Shown here piece after piece: positions 1 through 5,579 of a stretch of 16,683 nucleotides of DNA; the first letter of the stretch is position 1; each line of letters opens with the position of its first letter. The stretch covers positions 1 to 16,683 of the forward strand of contig JADFVX010000011.1 of NCBI GenBank assembly GCA_015222755.1, written 5' to 3'. The notes beneath the pieces are model-generated. The model did not search any database and had not been told where the DNA came from. It saw only the letters and a list, made by a program, of their open reading frames with translations. The stretch is from Pseudomonadota bacterium (GTDB lineage Bacteria; Desulfobacterota; JADFVX01). Made by a program: the position numbers and the translations under genes.

Positions 1-783
1 CCATATGGAAGGGTAAAGTAATTTCAAGAGTTCGGCTGTTTTTGTTATGGTTTTCTTGTGTATTTTGTCGCAATTATCATCTTCGCATAAACCATATATA
101 TGGCAATATTTATTAAGTTGATTTATTGCCGTCGAAACGATTTCATTCCAAACTTTATGTTTTGGGGGGGATTTGTTTTTATTACTGCCTATCCCTGTAT
201 ATTCAGCTTCTATTTTTTCAGCTTCTTTATGTGCTGATATGAATTCTTGGGAAAAAGACTTCTCCCATTCTAAACAAGCAACTGTCTCTGTAAGTATATT
301 AAGTTTCTTATATCTTTTCTCCTTTTGCAAATCTTTAATAAGTCCACTGATACGAGCCAGCTTTTGAATCCTTCTGTTAAGCTCAGGAATACATTCTTCT
401 GATATAAAATTATTTTTTTGTGCAGGAGTAGCTTTAATAAGGTCGTCAATAAAAGGTGATGAAATACTTACAATAAGAGCTTTAATGGCTTTTTTTTCAA
501 TGTCAAGGTTACTTAAAACATCATAAACTTTTCCCCAAGGTATCTCAGTAGAACGCTTGACAAAACTTGCTTTTAAAACCTCTTCTTTGGTCAGATTACG
601 GTCAGTTTTTTCTTCGAAGTCATCTAATAATTGAACTACCGAAGGACTCGATAATTTACTATTAGATTTTACACAATCCATATAACATTCTCTTGCTGCC
701 ATTTTAATTTCAAAGCTTTTAACCCGCTCTATGTGGGCTTGCTCCAAAGCAGCTAACTCTTTTTGATCGTCGTCTTCATTCAT
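1..783 (-). CDS. Unknown protein with C-terminal Cys/His cluster, partial
   Basis: The frame is open without a stop for 261 codons from ATG at 783 to the window edge, so the C-terminus is missing. An AGAGG ribosome site sits just upstream of the ATG. The protein is charged, helix-rich and without signal peptide or membrane segments, so it is probably cytoplasmic. Near the end of the visible part is C227-X5-C233-X4-C238-X3-H242, spacing that resembles the CCCH zinc fingers of RNA-binding proteins such as Nab2; metal binding is inference. I do not recognise the family. It is AT-rich, divergent from the zinc-ribbon gene at 931, and lies on the island side of a tRNA-Leu fragment, so it is probably accessory. 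Confidence 0.75.
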   Translation of the reverse strand, partial: MNEDDDQKELAALEQAHIERVKSFEIKMAARECYMDCVKSNSKLSSPSVVQLLDDFEEKTDRNLTKEEVLKASFVKRSTEIPWGKVYDVLSNLDIEKKAIKALIVSISSPFIDDLIKATPAQKNNFISEECIPELNRRIQKLARISGLIKDLQKEKRYKKLNILTETVACLEWEKSFSQEFISAHKEAEKIEAEYTGIGSNKNKSPPKHKVWNEIVSTAINQLNKYCHIYGLCEDDNCDKIHKKTITKTAELLKLLYPSIW

Positions 784-807
784 ACTATTTGACCTCTAGT
801 TCTAGAA

Positions 808-858
808 ATTTTATCCTTTATAAATTACATTGTAAAGAAAGCTTTGTATAAGTATAAA
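808..858. promoter_or_regulatory. Overlapping divergent promoters
   Basis: On the plus strand TTGTAA (830-835), a 17-bp spacer and TATAAA (853-858) point to the gene at 931. On the minus strand the same hexamer reads TTACAA and is followed after 16 bp by TAAAAT (813-808), pointing to the gene starting at 783. Both -35 elements lie in the interrupted palindrome TTACATTGTAA (825-835), so one regulator there could control both directions. Confidence 0.45.
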
Positions 859-930
859 ATGCTGTTATTCTTTTTTTAAACTAAGCAAGGTCAAACCAAA
901 TATCATGGTTGTTAGTAGAAGGAGGGGAAT

Positions 931-1275
931 ATGGCACAATGTTTACATTGTCAAAAGAAAGGTTTGTTTCTATCGATAGACAAAAATGGACTGTGTAAAA
1001 GTTGTTTACCAATTGTCATGTTTACAATAAAACAAATTTTAAGAGTTCTTGAGGAAAGTATAAATTTTGCTGAAAATGGTAAAACTTACAAGACAAGGCT
1101 TTCTAGGTGCAATGATGTTCTGGAAAAGGCGCAAGAACTAAGAAACTTTGAAGACCTTGGCATACCAACAATAGAACCAAAACCCTCTGAGTTAATTTTA
1201 GAATATACAAATTATCGAGACAAGCTGATTCTTGAAAAAGCAGGTGGGGCTTCTAGTAAAGCTACTCAGAAATAA
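931..1275 (+). CDS. Small protein with N-terminal zinc ribbon
   Basis: This 114-residue protein has a strong ribosome site (AGGAGGGG, five bases before the ATG). Residues 4-25 hold C4-X2-C7 and C22-X2-C25 with G20 just before the second knuckle, a short treble-clef or zinc-ribbon module of a kind found at the N-terminus of many phage and mobile-element proteins. The rest is predicted helical with many Lys and Glu, without signal peptide or membrane segment. The function is unknown; the zinc ribbon suggests protein or nucleic-acid binding. It is divergent from the partial gene at 1-783 and 211 bp from a tRNA-Leu 3' fragment, at the distal end of a probable island. Confidence 0.75.
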   Translation: MAQCLHCQKKGLFLSIDKNGLCKSCLPIVMFTIKQILRVLEESINFAENGKTYKTRLSRCNDVLEKAQELRNFEDLGIPTIEPKPSELILEYTNYRDKLILEKAGGASSKATQK

Positions 1276-1486
1276 TAAGCCAACTTCACAAACTTTTGAC
1301 TTAACCAAAAAAACACAAACCAATTAAAAAAGACCAATCAGTTTTTGTGCTTAATTTGTGCTTGTTTTCGTGTTGCTAAACGGAATATCTTATGATAATT
1401 TGTTGTATGTTTAATTGTATGAATCTCTTTGCCTATCAAGGACTTCCCTTGTTTTTCAAAGAGTTACGAAGTAGTCGGAAATAGGA

Positions 1487-1613
1487 CTCAAAATCCAGCG
1501 AGTTCGCGCTCATGTCGGTTCGATTCCGACCTCCGGCACCAACTTGACATACATGGATTCAAGTCTGTCCGAATATATCGTAATAAACTTCAGATTTAAT
1601 CAAACAAAATAGC
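1487..1613 (+). repeat. tRNA-Leu(CAA) 3' fragment, att-like copy 1
   Basis: The sequence matches the 3' part of a tRNA-Leu gene: anticodon loop CTCAAAA, long variable arm, T arm (GTCGG-TTCGATT-CCGAC), acceptor 3' strand CTCCGGC, discriminator A and CCA (1539-1541). The 5' half (acceptor GCCGGAG and D arm) is absent, so this is not a working tRNA gene. It shares the tRNA part almost exactly with copy 2 at 3356, and the next 70 bases at roughly 80 percent. Such fragments arise when a tyrosine-recombinase element integrates at a tRNA 3' end. Given the orientation, the intact tRNA-Leu should lie to the left of the window. Confidence 0.8.
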
Positions 1614-1774
1614 GCTGTAGTTATGGGCGAGTATGTGAAGCGCTGGCTGCTATGGGTACGCGCAGGAGTCGGATTAAACGGATTTGCCCCTATCGCCTCC
1701 TCTACAGAAGCATCCTGTGACTACATCGGTATTACTGCAGGTTCCATCGGTCTGCTTGGGTCTCGAGACGCATT
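1614..1774. other. GC-rich segment with no convincing gene
   Basis: The base composition switches from AT-rich to GC-rich just past copy 1 of the tRNA-Leu repeat. A 73-codon plus-strand frame (1623-1844) exists but has no ribosome site, runs through a strong hairpin and overlaps the end of the coiled-coil gene, so I do not call it. This may be a remnant of the integrated element's left end. Confidence 0.4.
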
Positions 1775-1775
1775 A

Positions 1776-1824
1776 GGGGGGGGCTCCACCGCTGGTGGAG
1801 CCCCCCTCCGTTGGCTTTTTTCCC
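1776..1824. terminator. Strong GC hairpin after the coiled-coil gene
   Basis: A 13-bp perfect stem (GGGGGGCTCCACC with GGTGGAGCCCCCC) has a three-base GCT loop, about 24 bases beyond the stop of the minus-strand coiled-coil gene. The minus strand has no T-run after the stem. On the plus strand TTTTTT follows after about ten bases. It can serve as a 3' stabiliser for the minus transcript and possibly as a plus-strand terminator. Confidence 0.5.
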
Positions 1825-1830
1825 TCTTCT

Positions 1831-2811
1831 TCAGTAAAGACTGAGGCAGACAACGTAGGACTTGTAGGTATAGGAGATTGGCATTGTTCCAGCTATCGTT
1901 ACTTTCCAGCTGTTGCTTCCGGTTGGGTAGCTGTCGCTGGCTGTTGGTAGATCACCTGACAGCCAGAACCCACCTCCCGTGCGTTTTGAGCCGCTGGGGC
2001 AGGTTGCGGTAACTGAGGTCCAGTTCCAAATGGCTGTGTTGTTGGCATTGTCGCTTGCAGAATACTTATCCACATAAAACGATGTAAAGCCGCCTGTAGC
2101 AACGCTGTCCGTCTCGCAGTCCACGCTACCGTTCGAGTGGATCTTCCGGATGGAAGAGCCGGCCCCGCAGTACTGGTAGACGCGATCCTGTTTGGTGGCG
2201 ATGGCGCTCTGTGCGGCGGCCATCTGCTGCTTGAGCTGGCCGATATCCGCAGTGGCGGTGCTCATACCGCTTTCCAGAAGCGTTACCCGGGCTGCCAGAG
2301 CGTCGATGAGTTGCTGGAGGGCTTGGTCGGCGAGGACGAGGAGATCGATCCGGTCTCCCTGGGCGTTGATCTGAGCCTGCAAATCGTCCGCCCTGCCTTG
2401 CAGCGCCGTGATGAGGGCGCCCAAGACGGCATCTTGGGCCTCAAGGGCCTCAATGGCACCCTCGTTGGCCGCAACACGGGCCTCCAACTCGGCGAGCGCA
2501 CCACCGAGAAGGGCGATGAGCTGATCCTGGGCATCGTCGCGGGCGTTATTCGAATCGATGGCAGCCTGCAACTCACCAACCCGCGTCCAAACAGCGGCAA
2601 ACTCCTCGCTGAGGTATGTTTCAAGGTCCGTGATCTGCTGCTGCATGGCCAGGAAGGGCTGGCCGTTCGGCTGCCCACCCTCTCCTGCTGTTGCCGTGCC
2701 TGCGGCCAAGGTAAGACTCAGGGATAGGGCCATGGCGGTGATCAATTGCGCGGTTTTCCATATAAAAATTCCACTTAGCAACAAACTCTTTTTCACTAGT
2801 CTTTCAATCAT
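1831..2811 (-). CDS. Secreted coiled-coil surface protein
   Basis: The 326-residue protein begins at an ATG preceded by AAGGAGGAGA. Residues 1-42 form a long signal peptide ending AGTATA, with predicted cleavage before G43. Residues 52-210 are Ala/Leu/Gln/Asp-rich heptads typical of a parallel coiled-coil stalk. The C-terminal head (211-326) carries Cys pairs C215/C232 and C271/C322 and two motifs, CGAGSSIRKIHSNGSVDCE and CPSGSKRTGGGF. I associate similar motifs with exported deltaproteobacterial coiled-coil proteins; this is from memory, not a search. It is probably an oligomeric, disulfide-stabilised protein on the surface or in the periplasm; no membrane anchor is visible. It is GC-rich compared with both flanks, lies alone between two tRNA-Leu fragments, and has a riboswitch-like leader. 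The ligand or adhesin role is unknown. Confidence 0.8.
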   Translation of the reverse strand: MIERLVKKSLLLSGIFIWKTAQLITAMALSLSLTLAAGTATAGEGGQPNGQPFLAMQQQITDLETYLSEEFAAVWTRVGELQAAIDSNNARDDAQDQLIALLGGALAELEARVAANEGAIEALEAQDAVLGALITALQGRADDLQAQINAQGDRIDLLVLADQALQQLIDALAARVTLLESGMSTATADIGQLKQQMAAAQSAIATKQDRVYQYCGAGSSIRKIHSNGSVDCETDSVATGGFTSFYVDKYSASDNANNTAIWNWTSVTATCPSGSKRTGGGFWLSGDLPTASDSYPTGSNSWKVTIAGTMPISYTYKSYVVCLSLY

Positions 2812-2928
2812 TTTCTCCTCCTTGCTTATTACATATTCCTAATTAATAACAACTTTGTTTTCCCTCTAACCTGTAGCATTACATTCATTAACTCCCCCAC
2901 CTCCTTTTCGACATTTTCTGAAAGCTAT

Positions 2929-2972
2929 AAAAAAGCCGGGCATACCAAAGATTCATCCTTCGGCAGCCCGGC
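2929..2972 (-). terminator. Intrinsic terminator in the coiled-coil gene leader
   Basis: Read on the minus strand, GCCGGGC (2972-2966) pairs with GCCCGGC (2941-2935). An inner helix CCGAAGG/TCTTTGG extends the stem, and six T's follow at 2934-2929. It stands 117 bases before the start codon, inside the 5' leader, which is the layout of an attenuator. Its left arm is also the 3' part of the aptamer candidate. Confidence 0.8.
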
Positions 2973-3049
2973 CATCTTAAACATCTTGAACCAAAGCTTT
3001 CCTCCCCTTCCTCACGAAAGGATTGGCTTTATCGGGATATGTTCACCTA
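2929..3049 (-). ncRNA. Candidate GEMM-like (c-di-GMP-I/cGAMP) riboswitch
   Basis: Read on the minus strand, a hairpin CCTTTC-GTGA-GGAAGG (3021-3006) has a perfect 6-bp stem and a GNRA loop. It is enclosed by AAAGC (3030-3026) and GCTTT (2997-2993), with GGAGGAAA on the 3' side. Then comes AAGATGGCCGGGCTGCCG, which resembles the 3' half of GEMM riboswitches, where GCCGGGTTGCCG-type sequence is common. The last part forms the terminator stem. The canonical ACGCAAAGCC stretch is changed here, so this is a divergent member or another RNA of similar build. GEMM riboswitches are known to control surface proteins, which suits the downstream gene. Assignment by eye only. Confidence 0.5.
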
Positions 3050-3055
3050 GGATTA

Positions 3056-3083
3056 ACTATGACAGGTCATTTTCCAATGTCAA
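3056..3083 (-). promoter_or_regulatory. Promoter of the riboswitch leader
   Basis: On the minus strand the consensus -35 TTGACA (3083-3078), a 16-bp spacer and CATAGT (3061-3056) would start RNA near 3049, just before the aptamer candidate. This gives a leader of about 240 bases before the coiled-coil gene. Confidence 0.6.
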
Positions 3084-3355
3084 GCAATGAACAGATTACT
3101 ATTTAATAACACTTTCTATTCGTAATCGTGATTTTTTAACTGGTTAAACTTTGAGGACTTGTAGGTGATAGGCTTAACTAAGAAAGCCCCAAGGCATTAA
3201 GCCAAGGGCTATAATTGTAACCATTTTGTAACCACAAAGACTAACTTCTACCCAACTCCAGCCAACTTCGTTAAATCCTGCTATCCCTTATAAACAAAGG
3301 ATAAACTTGTAATATTAAGGGCTTAGCAGTTTTACAAAAAATGGATTATTTTGCC

Positions 3356-3483
3356 CTCAAAATCCAGCGAGTTCGCGCTCGTGTCGGTTCGATTCCGACC
3401 TCCGGCACCATACATGACATACACGGTTTGAATCCGTCCAAATATATTGTAATAGACTTCAGACTTAATCAAAAAAAATAGCC
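3356..3483 (+). repeat. tRNA-Leu(CAA) 3' fragment, att-like copy 2
   Basis: This is the second copy of the tRNA-Leu 3' part: identity with copy 1 begins at the anticodon loop (CTCAAAA, 3356) and runs through CCA (3408-3410) with one visible change in the variable arm. The following 70 bases are also similar. Upstream of 3356 the sequences are unrelated, so the crossover probably lies in the anticodon loop. With copy 1 it bounds a segment of about 1.87 kb. Confidence 0.8.
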
Positions 3484-3512
3484 CCTTGGCTTTTATGCCT
3501 TGGGGCTTTTTT
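3480..3512 (+). terminator. Terminator after tRNA-Leu copy 2
   Basis: AGCCCC-TT-GGC and GCC-TT-GGGGCT form a stem with a small TT/TT internal loop and a short TTTTAT loop, followed by a run of T's. It would stop plus-strand transcription crossing the tRNA-Leu fragment. Confidence 0.75.
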
Positions 3513-3643
3513 GTTTACTACACCTACAAATCCTCAAAATTTCTGAGACTAAAAACTGACAATTATGGGATGAAATGTACAAAGGTTTTGCCTTAAAGTT
3601 AAATTTATAGCTTGTCCGCCACTATCAGCATAGATGTCCTGAC

Positions 3644-4660
3644 CTAAAACTCCAATAAAGCACCCTTCACCTGGTTCCCCCCATATTCCTCTGCAATAAG
3701 GAGGCTTTTCTTGGCTGCCCCCAGCAGCTCAGTGGGCCGGACATCATCGGTTGGGAACGTGGTTGAGAGGCCTAAACTGGCTGTAATATAATCACTGATT
3801 TTTGATTTCGAGTTTTCGAAGCGTAGTTCTTTGATCGCCTTTCGTAGACTGTTTGCAACGTTTAATCCCCCCTCAAGGTCTGTATCAGGGAGCAGAACAG
3901 CAAATTGAATTTCACCAAACCGTACAACAAGATCTGTTGGACGATTCAGACCAGCAGATAGTTCACTGGCCACCTTCTCCAGACAATCCTCACCTAACTC
4001 CTGGCCATGCTCCTCCATAAAATCCTCCAGAAAATCAATATTTAACAAGATCAAAGAGATGGGCAATTTATTCCTTATGGCCCGTCTCCACTCTATGAAG
4101 AATTGTTTTTCAAAATGGAGTGTATTTGCAAGGCCCGTTACTTCGTCAAGATGAGAAAGTTTTATAAGTCTTTCATTAGATTGTTTCAATACCTTGTTTG
4201 ACGTTTCCAGTTCCTCATTGAGCTCTTCAGCCTTCTTCTCCTTGGCCTTATACTCATCAATCTTCTGCTTAAAATCGAGCACTGTGTTGAGGCGTGTGAT
4301 AAGTTCTACCTCATTGATCGGCTTGGCAACATATTCTGCCGCCCCTGCCGCAAAGGCCTTCTTAACAATCTTATCATCCTTCATACTGGTAACCATAATA
4401 ATGGGGATGTCTCTGAAGTCTTCGTGATTTTTTATTCGTCTACATGCCTCAACACCATCCGTGCCTGGCATCGCGATATCCATAAGGATACAATCAACAC
4501 TTAAGGGCTCATTTGCTAAACTAGCTTCCATTATGCCCAGCATTTCAAAGGAATGATCTGCTGAACTAGCGGTTACCACATCATTGAAACCATTATTTGC
4601 GAGGCAATCCTGTATCACTATTCTCATAAATGGTTCATCATCAACAACAAGTATCTTCAT
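3644..4660 (-). CDS. Response regulator with degenerate GGDEF domain
   Basis: The 338-residue protein starts at ATG 4660 after GAGGAG. Residues 2-125 are a complete receiver domain: acidic pair D7-D8, phospho-acceptor D61 in LMDIAMPGTDG, T91 and K113-P114. Residues 126-170 form a coiled linker. Residues 171-335 follow the GGDEF fold (LDEVTGLAN, then RFGEIQFAVLLP). The signature (GGDEF or GGEEF) reads GEIQF at 249-253, and the upstream metal-binding D-I-D reads NID, so cyclase activity is probably lost. It more likely works as a c-di-GMP or protein-binding output, or as a signalling scaffold. No histidine kinase is adjacent. It is cytoplasmic and appears monocistronic. Confidence 0.9.
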   Translation of the reverse strand: MKILVVDDEPFMRIVIQDCLANNGFNDVVTASSADHSFEMLGIMEASLANEPLSVDCILMDIAMPGTDGVEACRRIKNHEDFRDIPIIMVTSMKDDKIVKKAFAAGAAEYVAKPINEVELITRLNTVLDFKQKIDEYKAKEKKAEELNEELETSNKVLKQSNERLIKLSHLDEVTGLANTLHFEKQFFIEWRRAIRNKLPISLILLNIDFLEDFMEEHGQELGEDCLEKVASELSAGLNRPTDLVVRFGEIQFAVLLPDTDLEGGLNVANSLRKAIKELRFENSKSKISDYITASLGLSTTFPTDDVRPTELLGAAKKSLLIAEEYGGNQVKGALLEF

Positions 4661-4807
4661 CTTCTCCTCACTCTAGTGAAAAGTTTACAAAAAGATTCTT
4701 GCTGATACAAGAAGTAATTCCTGAGCAGTACCATAATTATTGATTGCCAACTGAAACACTTCAAATTTAGGTGATATATATTGTTGAGCATTACAGGAAG
4801 AACATCT

Positions 4808-4990
4808 CTACCACTCAGTTATAAGATATGGGCAGAATATATTAGCCAAAAGATTGCAATCCATATCTGAATCGTTTTTAGGATGCTGACAATAATGTTT
4901 TATTGCAGGAGGGATTTTGACTATATCTTTAAGATGCTGCGTTGATGACTCTATTTTTTTGTAATGTTCGCAACTAGGTTTTATTATCAT
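4808..4990 (-). CDS. Possible small Cys-rich protein
   Basis: This is a 60-residue frame with four Cys (7, 34, 45, 53) and several His, including SCEH, YCQHP, DCN and FCPYL. This distribution looks metal-binding or disulfide-forming rather than random, but the upstream GGGG ribosome site is weak and no family is recognised. It stands alone, 147 bases upstream of the response-regulator gene on the same strand. It could equally be a chance frame. Confidence 0.35.
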   Translation of the reverse strand: MIIKPSCEHYKKIESSTQHLKDIVKIPPAIKHYCQHPKNDSDMDCNLLANIFCPYLITEW

Positions 4991-5234
4991 GATGCCCCAA
5001 AAACATCCATCTAGAAATTTCAGACTTCCGTATGCGACTTATATCACAACATAATGTTCCTGTCACTTAACAAATTGCTTTTTGTGATGGCAAGAAAAAG
5101 TATATTGATTACTAGTTGAAAGCTACTAATATTTAGGACTGTTCAGTCTTGAGGAGTACAGGAAGTAAGTATCAAAATTAAGGCCTCTATGACCTGCCCC
5201 CAAAAAAAATGTTTAATAACAGTTAGAACCTCAA
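4991..5234. other. Non-coding stretch before the Pho-type sites
   Basis: The segment is AT-rich, with no frame worth calling and no clear terminator. A short palindrome GACTG-TT-CAGTC occurs near 5139-5150. Nothing else in it can be named. Confidence 0.4.
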
Positions 5235-5290
5235 TTGTAACCAAACCTTAATAATCCTGTAATCACCCCTTAACAATAGATTGCTATCCT
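5235..5290 (+). promoter_or_regulatory. PhoB-type box 1 and promoter
   Basis: Four heptamers lie at exact 11-bp intervals: TTGTAAC (5235), CCTTAAT (5246), CTGTAAT (5257) and CCTTAAC (5268). This matches the architecture of tandem Pho boxes (7-bp units with 4-bp spacers, E. coli unit CTGTCAT). An extended -10, TGCTATCCT (hexamer 5285-5290), follows 10 bp after the last unit, as in promoters where PhoB replaces the -35. The predicted start is about 5297. Confidence 0.7.
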
Positions 5291-5296
5291 GACACT

Positions 5297-5369
5297 GAAG
5301 CATCTCATTACCGCTTCACTCCTAGTTTTACCTCTTCTCGAGGCTGTTCACCTTGGGAAGAGGTTTTTT
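5297..5369 (+). ncRNA. Candidate phosphate-regulated small RNA
   Basis: The predicted start from Pho promoter 1 and the terminator at 5331-5369 define an RNA of about 70 nt with no open frame: a roughly 33-nt single-stranded 5' part followed by the terminator hairpin, the form of many bacterial trans-acting small RNAs. Alternatively it is an attenuated leader of the porin operon. Existence is inferred from promoter and terminator only. Confidence 0.45.
5331..5369 (+). terminator. Strong intrinsic terminator between the Pho promoters
   Basis: CCTCTTCTCGAGG (5331-5343) pairs over 13 bp, with G-U wobbles, with CCTTGGGAAGAGG (5351-5363), leaving loop CTGTTCA and followed by TTTTTT (5364-5369). 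There is no protein gene upstream on this strand for it to end, which is why a short RNA is proposed. Confidence 0.85.
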
Positions 5370-5421
5370 AAAACTGTAGGAACATTTGGTCAGCGCCAAC
5401 GGATTTTCACTGTCTAAAAGG

Positions 5422-5480
5422 ATGTAACACAACTTTAATATTACCGTCATTATTCTGTAACAATTGATTGTTACTATACT
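5422..5480 (+). promoter_or_regulatory. PhoB-type box 2 and porin-pstS promoter
   Basis: There is a second set of four heptamers at exact 11-bp spacing: ATGTAAC (5422), CTTTAAT (5433), CCGTCAT (5444) and CTGTAAC (5455). The -10 TATACT (5475-5480) follows after 13 bp. The predicted start is near 5487, giving a 93-base leader before the porin ATG. It indicates induction by phosphate starvation through PhoB/PhoR, whose genes are not in the window. Confidence 0.75.
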
Positions 5481-5579
5481 TGAAAAAATAAGATGGAGCT
5501 TAGTCAAGGAATACAAACTTTTTAAAAATAAATAAGGCAAAAAAATTTAAACAATAAATATTAGATAAAAGGAGAAAAA

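Larger units (their letters stand above)
3146..3541. repeat. Inverted repeat around tRNA-Leu copy 2
   Basis: The left arm (3146-3212) and right arm (3478-3541) are imperfect reverse complements. Each holds TTGAGGA(C/T)TTGTAGGTG followed by a hairpin-forming AGCCCCAAGGC...GCCAAGGGCT block. The arms enclose the second tRNA-Leu fragment. The hairpins have T-runs on opposite strands, so the left arm stops minus-strand and the right arm plus-strand transcription. Confidence 0.7.

Noticed and set aside
1470..1541. Functional tRNA-Leu gene
   Set aside because: The 5' acceptor strand GCCGGAG and D arm are missing at both copies, so neither can fold as a full tRNA.
1623..1844. 73-codon plus-strand frame
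   Set aside because: No ribosome site, crosses the 13-bp hairpin and overlaps the end of the coiled-coil gene.
1841..1880. Third copy of the GGACTTGTAGGT block of the inverted repeat
   Set aside because: Only about 12 bases match and they lie inside coding sequence for the conserved-looking C-terminus; probably chance.
2137..2727. 196-codon plus-strand frame
   Set aside because: It is antisense to the coiled-coil gene, with no ribosome site; long opposite frames are expected from the GC-rich heptad repeats.
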